This document shows, piece by piece, positions 46,706 to 57,255 of a stretch of 64,000 nucleotides of DNA. Numbering within the stretch: position 1 is the first letter of the stretch; the number at the start of each line of letters is the position of its first letter. Source of the DNA: Neofusicoccum parvum (taxonomy: Eukaryota; Ascomycota; Dothideomycetes; Botryosphaeriales; Botryosphaeriaceae); NCBI GenBank assembly GCA_020912385.1, contig CP087212.1, forward strand, positions 744,001-808,000, in the 5' to 3' direction. Below the pieces are notes generated by a model that did not search any database, had not been told where the DNA came from, and was given only the letters and a program-made list of their open reading frames with translations. The position numbers were made by a program, and so were the translations under genes.

Positions 46706-48030
46706 CCCGGCCTGAAGATAGTGACTGTTGTAAGCTTCAATCTCGATAGAACTCTGACTTTAGTGAACGAAACTTTTGAAAATGGTCTGTTTTGCAAAAG
46801 GATTCAGGAAGATGCTACTGGATGAGGGCTACAGGCAGGAATTCTCCTGGAAGAGATGGAATCTCAGATTCGCTGTTGCCAGGTGGGCTGTAGACCCGAC
46901 CTGGTGGTACGCTGCGGTCCGCTCCATCCCTTGCGTGGTTTTCATCAGATCCCACCACACCTAAGCGCGAGCAAGGGAAGAGGAATGCAAAACTGGAAGA
47001 GAGCAATCTCGTGTGCCGATGAATGCCCAGCCAGTTCTAGAAAAATGAGTTGGCAGCGATGCAGACTGAGAGGTCTTCCCGTGATGTTCTCGTAGCACGA
47101 AGTGCCGTCGGGAGCTGGCCGGGCCGCACACCCGCTACAGATGAAAACGGACCAGAGCACTGCTCGGAGACGATGATCCGGTAGAACCGCGCAGATAGCG
47201 GCGACAGGAAACACGCAAGCCCAGCCGGGATCCTGAAAATTTCAAGTGTTGTTGAGCACGACGTGCGCTGCAGCCTGGAACAGATCTGCCTGCAGCGCAT
47301 TGTGCTTGGCGGCTGTCCGTTGTCCTACTCGCTGTGCGTGTGATCGTAAATCTCTTCGCGGAAATCAGTTTGCCTCTGCAGTCACCTTTGCCGATATGAG
47401 CAAGCTTGGTCCACAGGATTGCCAGCTCTCGCCGCAGATCGTTTTCGCTTGTCCTGGGCCCGAGTGTCCTGGCAGATGCCGGGGATGATCTCAGCCCAGC
47501 AGTGAGTCACAATCTCCTATATGTAATTGCTGTTAAGAGCTAGTCTGGCAGATAATTGCAGGGCGAGAACAACCGTGCAATGCGTGCGCCTTATGCGGGT
47601 AAAACAGTCGTTCCGAAAACGAGGGAGCGCCGACGATGGAAGCGTCGAGGAGCGGCCAGCGCTGAGTCCGAGCAGCGTGCATGCGGCAGAAAAGTTTCTG
47701 CCACAGGCCTGCCACGGCGCAAGCTCCGCCATGCATTGTCGAATCCATGGACACGCGGAGGGCGGTGGTTGTTATGCACGGGCCATACCCGATCGATGTT
47801 CATGAAAGCGACCCTTCTTCTTTCTCAACACCTCGCTCCCAACGGAACACGGGCCGTGACAAGATCTGCGCTCCGGAAACTCGCACAGATCCTCCGGTCG
47901 GCCTTGAAGGCCCCGAAGCCAAGCAGCCCAATTTCCCTTCCAGATCTTCTGTTGCCAGGCCAACCACCCACCGGCCGCGCATTGCGACCACACTTCTGCC
48001 CCGGATCTTCTTGCATCGACTTGAGCCAAG
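46706..48030. other. Divergent intergenic region upstream of the ABC transporter
   Basis: This 1.3-kb stretch separates the starts of the ABC transporter (-) and the HxD protein gene (+), so it holds both promoters. No gene is supported in it. One TTCGCGGA at about 47353 differs by one base from the yeast pleiotropic drug response element TCCGCGGA, which is not enough to call a site. Confidence 0.5.
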
Positions 48031-49308
48031 ATGAACTCCATGGCCCTAGTCCCCGACTTCATGCTGGGTGTTACCGACACTAAGGAGCACGACGTCCTTG
48101 AGAGCAAGCACGTGGAGCTCGACGTCCCCAAAGACGAGCACGTAGAGCACGATGTCCTTGAGGACGAGAATGCGGAGGACGGCGTCCTTGATGATGACGT
48201 GTCCGATACGTCCGAGATGACCGAGCTCACGGCGCAAGTTCTTAAGGATTTCGCTACAATGGACAAGAGCAAACCGCTCACCGTAAGACTGTGGGAGCTG
48301 GAGCAGGAACAGAGGAAGAAGACCCCGCGTCTCGTGGAAACGATCGACAAGTTTGGATCCTACAAGATTATCCGCTTCCAGGATGAAGAATTCGCTGCTT
48401 TCTTCGCCGAGATAATGGACGTCAAGAAGGTATCCACGTGGGCCACCTGCGTCGTCGGCAGCATCGACGTCTACCAACTGCATGACCTCGACGGAGCGTA
48501 CTCCAGACAGGATACTTCTGACTTCGAGGAAATCACCGATCTGGAGCCCATCACCCTGGGTGACTGGGCGAAGGAGAACATTGATGGGAGCTTGTGGTCG
48601 TCCCTTAGAAAGCTGCTCAAGCACATTCAGGAGCACTGGGTTGGTCCTGACAAGGAATACTTGGGATATGAGTTGAAGATCTACACCGACAAGTGTGTGG
48701 CTGGAGCCCGCCCTCTCACCTGGCATATTGACGACTACGTGGTAGCCTACCAGACTTCGGGAGAGCTTGATCCCTCGCCGGTGCGAATAGTGACCGCCCT
48801 CAAGGGACCTGGCACCCTTTTCCTCCAAGACAGGGACGCTGGCCATAAGCACTACGACGACGACAGGTATCTTGACACTCTTGACAAGGACCAGCTTGCG
48901 CTTGGAGAGCTTGCTCTCTACCTTCCAGCTCTCCAGGTGCCTGTTTGGCCCGAAGACATGCCTGCCGCAATCCATTCAAGGCCCGACAACGAAGATGGAG
49001 ATAGGATTGTCGTGATGATCCAGCTCGGTACCAAGCGACACATGGGAGGAATCATGGCTAGCCACGAGGAGGCTCTGGAGGGCAGCATGTGGATTTCTGC
49101 TCCCGCACTTTTGCCATCGGTACTGTTAACACGAAGTTGTAATCAGTGTATCAAGGCTTGGTTAACCTGGTTCTGCAGTATCCTAATTGATCTCTCGAAA
49201 GCCGTAGAAACTGGAAAGTCAATAGCCGAAGAGAAACGATCAGCAAAGATGAAACTGGGGGCGAAAGTAAGAGTCTGCGACTTGCTTCGACGTGTGGTGT
49301 CGTATTAG
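48031..49308 (+). CDS. Unknown protein with HxD...H iron-site pattern (DUF1826/2OG-dioxygenase-like)
   Basis: This single-exon, 425-residue protein starts at ATG 48031. An acidic N-terminus carries four 10-residue repeats (residues 16-55), followed by a helical linker. The core from about residue 110 contains WHIDDY (His232, Asp234), then TALKGPGTLFL, and PAAIHSRPDNEDGDR (His315, Arg325) before a beta strand. This order, HxD then a distal His and an Arg ten residues on, matches the facial triad and 2-oxoglutarate anchor of Fe(II) dioxygenase folds. The H-x-D plus GPGT arrangement also recalls DUF1826 proteins. No family can be named with certainty. The final about 60 residues are basic and hydrophobic, unlike the rest, and may come from a missed 3' intron. 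There is no signal peptide. Confidence 0.75.
   Translation: MNSMALVPDFMLGVTDTKEHDVLESKHVELDVPKDEHVEHDVLEDENAEDGVLDDDVSDTSEMTELTAQVLKDFATMDKSKPLTVRLWELEQEQRKKTPRLVETIDKFGSYKIIRFQDEEFAAFFAEIMDVKKVSTWATCVVGSIDVYQLHDLDGAYSRQDTSDFEEITDLEPITLGDWAKENIDGSLWSSLRKLLKHIQEHWVGPDKEYLGYELKIYTDKCVAGARPLTWHIDDYVVAYQTSGELDPSPVRIVTALKGPGTLFLQDRDAGHKHYDDDRYLDTLDKDQLALGELALYLPALQVPVWPEDMPAAIHSRPDNEDGDRIVVMIQLGTKRHMGGIMASHEEALEGSMWISAPALLPSVLLTRSCNQCIKAWLTWFCSILIDLSKAVETGKSIAEEKRSAKMKLGAKVRVCDLLRRVVSY
48076..48195 (+). repeat. Four 30-bp tandem coding repeats
   Basis: Four degenerate 30-bp units (48076-48105, 48106-48135, 48136-48165, 48166-48195) encode 10-residue acidic repeats of the form xEHxEHDVLED. Units share GAGCACG and GACGTCC cores. 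Divergence between copies shows the array is old or selected at protein level. Confidence 0.75.
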
Positions 49309-51592
49309 CCTTTTCGCAGAACAGCTTCATTGGACAAGTTTACTTCTGGTTACACATCCTGCAGAACTGCCCACAACAAAGCTATTGTGCATAGTGAACA
49401 GCTTAAGCACAGGCCAACTCCACATTACGAGAAAAAGAAGGATTACACTCGAAGGTTTGGCCAGTAACTTACTTTTCCTTTCTTCCCCGCGTTTTGCTAA
49501 CATCTTAGCAGATTGCACGGCGGCGCCAATAGAGACACCGCCGTTTCGCGAAACACTCGCATTTTGCAATCCGTGCGGCAACTTCCCACTCAGCATTGGA
49601 GGTCGTTCTTGCCGCAGGATCGAACGGGGCGGGAATTTTCGTAGATCAGAGACGGGGACGGGCGGGAAACATTCTTGGCGCTACCTTTTTTTTTCCATCC
49701 CCAACGATTGGACATGCTTTTCCAGAGGCTCATGCTTGGCAATTGGGTAATACGGGCTTGGTCTTTGGCTACATCCTCTAGATTTGCGTCGGTTGACGAT
49801 CAATCGACCATCGATTCCCAGCTGTTCCGATCGCCTCCGCAGTTGAAGCATACGACGTAGGGCGTCCTGAGGTCGGACGATGCTGCAGCTCCCCGACGCA
49901 CGCCACGCAGCAATACGCACCGTACCACAGTCTCGCCCTTGGAGATCTGCGAGGAAACCCGCCACCCGGCTGATCAGCAGACGTTATCGATTCGCGCGGT
50001 GGGAAAAAATGGAAAAAAGAACCGCGGTGACGGGCGCGGCGGTGGGCCACGATCGGCCAGCGAATGCAAGGCCGGACAGCTGGGGCTTGGGCCTGAAGAC
50101 ACGACGAAGACGTCCGGCCATTGCGAAACCCTGACGAGGCTGCGAGGCCCCTTTGGGCCGGACACCGACGCCGGCGGCTTCAATCAATCCGTAGCCGACG
50201 CGCGCTGCTTCAGCCACTCGCTCGTTCGCTGGCCGGCGGGCGGGTAAAGCGCGGGGGGGCTTGTCGGTGGCCTCGTTTCTATCCTTAGGCGCGTCACAGC
50301 CTCTTCTTCGCGCAAGCCGCGTACCGCCGGAGAAGCTTCCAGCAGCGGGCGGGCGTGGGCGACGCGGGATGGCTGCGGCGGCGAGGGCGATGACGGTGAC
50401 GGTGACGGCGGAGCTACCGCGTACGTATGCATGCGGCACTTTTGGGGGCGTTTGGGAGCATCTGGGGAGGCAAGGAGCTCCCGAGTCGACGTCCGTCTCG
50501 TGGTGCATCCTTGGCGCCAGCGCACCGCAGGACCGCCGGCGTACGAGGCTCTGTCGCCTCTCGCGAGGCCCGTCGGCCGGCGAAGAGTGCCGCGTCTGGC
50601 AGCACGCGGCGGGGCCTATGGAGCTGTTGCGACGCCCTATGGAGCACGCGGTGTTGGACTTGGGGGCCGGTTGGCGCACGCGCTGTCGCTTTTTTCTGCA
50701 GTCGCAGGCGCGTTGGCATGGGCGCCACCCGCGATGCTGCACTCCTCAGGGGCACGTCGCTCGGGGTCTGGAGGCGCATAATGGCTGGCCGGGTCAGGGG
50801 GCTGCGACGGCTCGGCAGGGCAGGGCTGCTAGTGGTGTGGAAGCAGATGATGGCGCCCGGCGTGCGGGAGCGACGCGATGGCGGCCGTTGGCTGCAGGGC
50901 GGTCGGCACGGCGGTGGCCCCGCGAGTCAGCGCCCACGCGCAACGCGCGGGCGATCATGGAACTCACCGCGCACTGGGCAGCGCGCTGCCGCTGCGGCCT
51001 CACGCGCCAGCCCAGTGTCCAGAGCTTCTGGATCGCCGCCGATGGGGCCGCGTCGCACAGCCGGCGAGCGCGCCTGCGACCTCACGCTCGCGACGCATGC
51101 GCCGGCGCGGCTGGCTGCTGCCACTGCCCGGCTGCCAATGGCGCAACGCCGGGCCAGGCGGGCAGCGCGGCGCTCCCGCTTGCGCTCAAAGACGCAGAAG
51201 ACGCGTTTCATCTGCTTGGGACTGGCCGTTCTGCACAGGCGCTGTTTCAGGCGTCCCGAACAGTAAGCTGGGCAGATGCGCTTCCCTGCCGGGGAAGCTC
51301 GTCGCGTTGCAGCCTGCACGCCTGTATTTCCCTGCGGCCCGCGCCATTCTTAGCTGCGTGCTCGTGTGCGGCGGCCAATCGGCGCCGGCCTGCGCGTGCC
51401 ATGCTCCTCCGCAGGGGCCGCGCCCCAGATCGAACAATAAAAGCCAGCGCAGACTCCCAACACCCGCTCTTTTGTCCCCCAGTCAGCGACTCAGACCTCA
51501 GTCCTGGACTCCCTTTTAAAGGTCCCGCGTTCTCTACAACTTTCCTACGCGTCATTCCCCTTCTCCCTCTCAAGACATCCGAGTCCAGCACA
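49309..51592. other. Spacer and bestrophin promoter region
   Basis: From about 50000 to 51430 the DNA is very GC-rich and open in most frames. A long plus frame (from 50261) runs into the bestrophin first exon, but its upstream part is Arg/Ala/Gly low complexity and is not called coding. Near the gene the sequence becomes pyrimidine-rich, with CAATAAAAG at about 51435-51443, a weak TATA-like element about 150 bases before the ATG. Confidence 0.5.
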
Positions 51593-53367
51593 ATGGCCGA
51601 CGGCGGAGACTACAACATGCCGCGCCAGCGCTCCGAGACCGTGAGCCAGCGCAGCGTGCGCATCGACCCAACCGTCGAGCAGATCGAGCAGACGCCCTCC
51701 GTGCCGTCCATCGTCCCGCCGCCGTCGAGCAACGGCACCGCCGTCGCCGACTGCCAGGACCATGCCGTCGACATGGAGGCCAAGCCGCTCGAGGCCACCT
51801 TCTCGCCCGATCCTCAGGTGAAGGAGGGCATGCTCCGGTTCCGCCAGAAGCGCTCCAAGACCATTGACCTGGACGACTACTTCGTGCGTGCTGCACCCGC
51901 GCCCGCGCCCATTGGCCCGTACTGACAGCCCGACAGGAAGGCCCGCGTGCCATCGACAAGCACTCTAAGTGGCCCATGTTCCTCCGCATGCATGGCAGCA
52001 TCTTCCCGGAGCTGATCCTCCCTGTCATTAGCTGCGGCGGCTGGGCTACTTTGATGTATGTTTTTGAGAACCTGTAGCGCCCTTGTTTTTTTGTGTGTTT
52101 GCGTTCTTGGTTACCCGAAGCTAACGGCCGCCAGTACCTGCATCTCGCAGTTCATCTATCCTCTCGGTGTCTCCAATATCCTCTTGACCGTCCTCGGTTT
52201 CGTCGTGTCCCTCGCCATTTCGCTCCGCAGCACCACCTCCTACGAACGCTACTCGGAAGGCCGCAAGTACTGGGCCCAGCTCATGCTGGTCTCCCAGACC
52301 CTGGCTCGTGAGATCTGGGTCTCCGCCTCCGAGCGCGACGGTGAGGAGGGCAAGGAAGACGTGCTCGGCAAACTGTACTGCCCACCCACAACGAGACTGT
52401 CTCGGACACCAGCTGACACCCTGCCAGGACTGGCCTCAACCTCATCGTTGCTTTCGCCACTGCCCTCAAGCACAAGCTGCGCTTCGAGCCGTACATGCAC
52501 TACGAAGATCTGAATGGCCTGGTTCAGCACCTCGACACCTACGCCAAGGAAGCCGAAGATCCCGCCCTTCTTAACCCTATTAAGAGGACGCCCTGGAAGA
52601 CCGCTGGCGAGTACTTGGGCCTGCCCATGGCTGAGTCTAACCCCCGCAAGCTGCTCAAGCGCGCCCAGAAGCCGCTCGGCAACCTGCCTCTTGAGATCCT
52701 CAGCCACCTCAGCCGCTACGTCGACACCCTGACCGACGCTCCTGAGGGCGAATCCCCCAAGCTCAAGGGCTACCACCAGGTCCAAGCCAGTAAGTTTGTT
52801 TGATCGTCAGAGTTCAATTATGAAACGGGCATCTGATTCATCCTAGCCCAAGCTATCTTCCAGCTCAACGACGTCCTTGCCGGTACCGAACGTGTTCTCA
52901 ACACCCCCCTTCCGATCGCCTACACGATTGCCATCTCGCAGATCGCATGGCTCTACGTTCTCATGCTGCCCTTCCAGCTGTGGCCGACGCTCAAGTGGAT
53001 CACCATCCCCGGCACCATGGCTGCCGCGTACATCATCCTGGGCTTCGAGGCCATCGGCCGCGAGATCGAGAACCCGTTCGGCAACGACGTGAACGACCTG
53101 CCGCTCGACGACTACTGCAACCAGCTGGCCGCGGAGATCGACATCATCGCGTCGACGCCCGCGCCCCGGCCCGATCAGTTTATCAAGCGCCAAGACAACC
53201 TGGTCCTGTTCCCCTTCAGCCCCAACGGCTACGGCGCCTGGGCATCGCGTTCCGTCGGCCAGATCCGCGAGCGTCTGCGCTCGCGCCCGTTCCAGACCAT
53301 GCAGGAGGCGCATGAGGCGAGGAAGAGCATGCACGAGTCGCGCCAGAAGAAGCACGAGGAGGTGTAA
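51593..53367 (+). CDS. Bestrophin-family (UPF0187) anion channel
   Basis: Five exons (51593-51883, 51937-52055, 52135-52374, 52428-52789, 52847-53367) join in phase to 510 residues. The introns are 53-79 nt with TACTGAC, GCTAACG and GCTGACA branch sites. After a hydrophilic N-terminus of about 90 residues comes DYFEGPRAIDKHSKWPMFLR, entering the first membrane segment. Then follow FIYPLGVSNILLTVLGFVVS, the conserved SYERYSEGRKYWAQL, NLIVAFATALKHKLRFEP, two further membrane segments (AISQIAWLYVLMLPFQLW; TMAAAYIILGFEAI) and the family hallmark GREIENPFGNDVNDLPLD. Fungal members are thought to be chloride or other anion channels in the plasma membrane or an organelle. The C-terminus is basic and helical (about 50 residues). 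Ion selectivity is not shown by the sequence. Confidence 0.95.
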
Positions 53368-55813
53368 TCCACTCAAACCTCAATTACATCTCCTTCTGTC
53401 CTTTTTCTTCTAGCGTCTCTATGTCTCTTTCTCATACCCCCCTCCTCCCGCCTCCAGCCGGGTTGCAGCGATCTCGGAAGATTGTACCATTTCGCTTTTC
53501 TGTCGAGTAAAATTGGAACTGGAAGCAAACAAGCGGCAAAAAAGGTTTTCCTCTCATCTGTGTCAAAGGTTTGATTTTTTTTAGCGAGCACGGACACCGG
53601 AGTTTAGTTATCCCCCCAGAGCAGCGAGATCGCTCGGTTTTTGTGTTTTGTTTTTGTGGCTTTGACCCTGCGGCAAGCATTGCTTTTATCTCTTTGCGTC
53701 CTTATTGCCTTCGATTTCATATGTTTTTTGTCTGATTCAAGGGGAAGAAGAGGTGGAAGGTCGGTTGAGCAAAGACCTTAGTGGTGGTTGAAAAAAGAAA
53801 GAAAGATGCATTAGCGGGAACACGGTGTGTTGTACTGTTCTGTATAGACGCCGGTTGGGCTTGTTGATGGATGGAAAAAGCCTCTTTTTGATTTGTTGGC
53901 ACGCTGCCGCAAATACGCTGTGGTGGTCGTGCCTTTGCGCACAGCATCAGCTCTCTACGACTTCACGTATGAGGGCACACCTTTTTGGGAGGGTCGAAAC
54001 TCTTAAATACCTCTTCTCATCGCTCGTTGGATGGATACAGCGTCCGTTACGTGGACCGCTGCTTACCTCAATTTTAACCAATTCGCCCCCCAAAACCTCT
54101 CCTGTCTTTTTTTCTTTTTGCTCTCTTCGCGCGTCGTTGCATGTGAAATCTGCGCCAAGCTGCTCTACCCAGGCGGCTGACTGCAGCAAGAGCGGCTCAA
54201 CGTCTTTGCTCTCCTGCCTCCTGCGTCGGGCCAATCACCTTCGCCGGCGTCGCCGCACCACCTTTCAGCTATTCTCCGCTTACCTGCAGTAGTACCTTAG
54301 CTCAAGGGGCCTTCGTAGATCGTTCGAGACCTGACAAGTACACGTCGACACGGTCACAAGCTTAGCAGCCGCACAGGATCGGCATCCCTGCGGCGCGTCG
54401 TTTTGCGTGCGGCTCAGGCGAGCGGGCTGGGAGGGTGCCATTGGCGACGCGGATCCGTTGGGGCGTCGGCGCGTCCGTCCGCGGCAAGCGTGCTCCGTGA
54501 GGAGATTGGCTGGACGCGAGGTCGAGGGTGTGCACCGCAGCTCGAGCGCGCGTGCCAGGGTGCAAGGCAGCGGTGCGGGCGGAGGGGTGCGCTGTGGCGA
54601 GAGATCAGACCTGGAGCAGTGCGAATGCTGCCCCTCAGCTCCAGATCGGTGCTTTGCTTGGATGCAAGACGACTTACTGGCGCTAACGGTGGGCTGCAGC
54701 AAGACCTCCGGCTGAAGCTGGTGCAGTCGCCCCGGCTTGAGAAAAAGAAAGTGAAGATATAAGCAGAAGAGCGGTGTCATACGGGCAGCGCCAGGATCGG
54801 AAGCGCGGTGGAGTGGATCTCAAGAGAAGCCAACGCGACGTATCGTGATTTTGTTGTGGCATCAAGCTGTAGTAGCGTGTCTGTCGGAGAGCGGTAGCAG
54901 AGACCAAAGCTGCACTCGAATTCGACGTAGCTGCGGGGTGACGTGAGCACGGCGGCACTAACTTCGACGATGTACATACAGAGAGGTAGTTTCGCTAACA
55001 GCCACTCAACACCAGAAAAGAAAACAAGAACCCAGTAACTCAGTAAAATGTTCAGCCCTGGTCTTGAGGAGGTAATACGAGGCTGGTTCGGGGAAGTATT
55101 GTAACACGCACGTACCTCCAACAAGGGCAGTTGAAGCGTTCATCCGGTTTTGGCAGTTTTTCCTGTGCACACTTGCATCTGGACGCATGCATCAAATGCC
55201 CATGCGCCAGTTTGTTGCAACGGTCCTCAAACTGACCATGCATCAGTCGTACGGGTACGATCAAATGTCCTCAGACCTGATTCGCAACGGCCTCAGAGTT
55301 GTGACGTTGAGCTTTTGCGGAGGAAAAAACAGAGACAATTCATTGGAGAAGTCACAGCAGAATGGGGCCGGACTTGCATAATACAGCGACCGTACAGGCT
55401 CTTACGTCTTCGCATGTGGTGAAATCCATTCACCAAACTCCTGGGAGACCGAGACTGCTGGTGGAAGTCCTGAAGAGTAGATGGTCTCAGGATAAACTAA
55501 CCCCCACCCACTGCAGCCAAAATTTCCCCTTTTGGTTAGTGGATGGAGTTAACTTGTCCAACCTGCGATAACGGCCCATCGTAATTATTCCCGGACATTC
55601 TGCCCTACCTTGGTCAAGTACTGTGGCTTCATACCCACATTAAAACAAGTGTCAGTAATTCATTTCAGCCACTGGTCGAGGAATGTTTTCTTATTGCCGT
55701 AACGCTAAGCGCAATTCCGCTAGAAAAAAGACTATCCCCGCCGAAAGATGGAAGCAGTAGGAACAGAAAAGCTGTAATGATTTGTAAAGAGACTATCCTG
55801 AAAGAGAACGTAT
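53368..55813. other. Convergent spacer, about 2.4 kb
   Basis: This lies between the 3' ends of bestrophin (+) and the zinc-finger gene (-). T-rich sequence at 53390-53760 is the probable 3' untranslated region. Small open frames at 53825-54292 and 54403-54762 lack domain features. Nothing else is recognised. Confidence 0.5.
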
Positions 55814-56905
55814 TCAGCCTCTGGTACTCCATCTCGTCAATGGAGGCGGCGGCAGCCCTTCATGGCTGTGGCACTTCCGCTCATGCTCCCTTCTGCTGTC
55901 ATCCCTCTTGTAGACGCCTCTGCAATTAGTGCCGCGGCACCGAAGCAGAGGTAGATCCGTCTTTCGCTCACGGCAGTGGTGCTGTTCATGTCTTTTACGG
56001 TTCTTTCTGACATCGGCAGATATACTACCAGTGAACTCCTGTCCGCATTGGTTGTGGCAAGCCTCCGTATATCGCTCTTCGTGTGCTCTCATTGTCAGTG
56101 GAGACGTGGGTATTGTACTGCCGCCGTTATGAGCAACACCTGATGTGTATGGAGAGACAAATAGCGGATCATATTCCTTAAAGGTGTCACTGATGGATGG
56201 AGAAAAGACTGAGGGTTCTGCGATGCTGAAATGATCCGAATGACCTGTTGGTATAATACCTGGATCCATGAAGAATCCTGAACGCATTCCGACGTGGCCA
56301 TATACTGGCGTATATGGGACGAGTGTCTCGTTGGAAACAGCAGGAATAAACGGCGCTGGTGTTGTGCTGAGAAACTCTCTCTCATGGTTCCTGGCTGGTA
56401 CGGCTGTTGTAACAAGCTGGCGAGGCATGCAGCGGTGGGAGCTCATACGAGGCAGATTGTTATCTAAGATTTCGAGGGACGCCAATCTTGAGTTTGCTCG
56501 AGGATGGTTGGGCATTGAGCCGTACGGAAGCTGTGTGGTCGGTACGTCTGCCTGTATAACGTCTGGCCACGTCTCTACCGGTGGGTTGTTGTGCGAAGCA
56601 CTCGGGAGACTAAGGCCGCTGCAATGGACTGGTAGGTTCCAATCCGGATTGGTCAGAGTGTGCTGAGACTCCGTGAAGAATTGCGCATTGTCCTGGAGCA
56701 TCGGCAAGTTGTTTTCTTGATCAGCCCCAGAACTCCGTTGACCAGCGTAGCCTCCACCGAAGGTAGCTACTGTGCCATAAGCACCCATGTCTTCTTGGGT
56801 ATACCCGTAGGCTACGTTGCCTGCGACTTGACTGGGTGAGGTCGGAGAGTAGAACGCTTCCTCGCCTGGAGACGAGCAAGGGGTTGACTTCGAGGGGTGA
56901 CTCAT
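55814..56905 (-). CDS. Zinc-finger protein, possible transcription factor
   Basis: The 363-residue frame from ATG 56905 has a long Pro/Ser/Thr/Asn-rich region (residues 1-280) of the sort seen in fungal activators. Two zinc-finger-like segments follow at the C-terminus: CHNQCGQEF ... KRHEQHHC, and RCRGTNCRGVYKRDDSRREH ending in Cys. Both deviate from plain C2H2 spacing (CxxxC and CxxxxC, with a His/Cys end), as in some fungal-specific fingers. A role in DNA binding is inferred. The true 5' end is uncertain: a 114-codon frame ends only five bases upstream, and a frame-compatible intron (GT at 56914, AG ending at 56832) could fuse it to this one. In that case the ATG at 56905 would lie in the intron. 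The base composition is more AT-rich than in the conserved genes to the left. Confidence 0.6.
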   Translation of the reverse strand: MSHPSKSTPCSSPGEEAFYSPTSPSQVAGNVAYGYTQEDMGAYGTVATFGGGYAGQRSSGADQENNLPMLQDNAQFFTESQHTLTNPDWNLPVHCSGLSLPSASHNNPPVETWPDVIQADVPTTQLPYGSMPNHPRANSRLASLEILDNNLPRMSSHRCMPRQLVTTAVPARNHEREFLSTTPAPFIPAVSNETLVPYTPVYGHVGMRSGFFMDPGIIPTGHSDHFSIAEPSVFSPSISDTFKEYDPLFVSPYTSGVAHNGGSTIPTSPLTMRAHEERYTEACHNQCGQEFTGSISADVRKNRKRHEQHHCRERKTDLPLLRCRGTNCRGVYKRDDSRREHERKCHSHEGLPPPPLTRWSTRG

Positions 56906-56910
56906 GCCGG

Positions 56911-57255
56911 TTACTTGGATGAAGTAGTAGACTGCAAAATAGTGCTGCCTTCCAGTTCGTGAGGATAATACGATGGAAGCTGATCAGGCTCCTGGGGAGT
57001 TTCCGGATCGTCGGTGGCGACAAAGGCCTCGAGCTCCTGGGGCACTTGACTTTCCACGTCGGTCGGCGGCTCGACCTGTGTCTCTTGCTCTCGGAAGTAG
57101 AATATGTTGATGACCTTTCTCCAAAGCCCTTGTAGGAAGTTGAAGACGCCGATTTCGATGCGCTGAAGGCGTGGAGGCGAGTGTGTGCCTGCCTCGTCTT
57201 GGTTGTTGCGACCGCCAAAACGCGAGCAATCAACTCGTAGGCTATTATGGGTCAT
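56911..57255 (-). CDS. 114-codon frame, possible 5' exon of the zinc-finger gene
   Basis: The frame starts with ATG at 57255 and ends with TAA at 56911. The product (FNFLQGLWRKVINIFYF, then a Glu/Pro/Asp-rich tail with EPPTDVESQVPQEL) has normal protein composition and no known domain. Two independent fungal genes five bases apart would be unusual. A join from donor GT (56914-56913) to an AG at 56833-56832 keeps the zinc-finger frame, so one longer gene of about 450 residues is plausible. The evidence is by inspection only. Confidence 0.35.
   Translation of the reverse strand: MTHNSLRVDCSRFGGRNNQDEAGTHSPPRLQRIEIGVFNFLQGLWRKVINIFYFREQETQVEPPTDVESQVPQELEAFVATDDPETPQEPDQLPSYYPHELEGSTILQSTTSSK

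Noticed and set aside
47353..47360. TTCGCGGA as a pleiotropic drug response element upstream of the ABC transporter
   Set aside because: It differs by one base from the yeast consensus, is about 650 bases from the start, and is a single copy. No evidence that the yeast-type regulator exists here.
50261..51592. Long plus frame continuous with the first bestrophin exon
   Set aside because: The upstream part is low-complexity sequence without a domain, and ATG 51593 begins recognisable protein. Overlapping frames are open as well, so this is composition.
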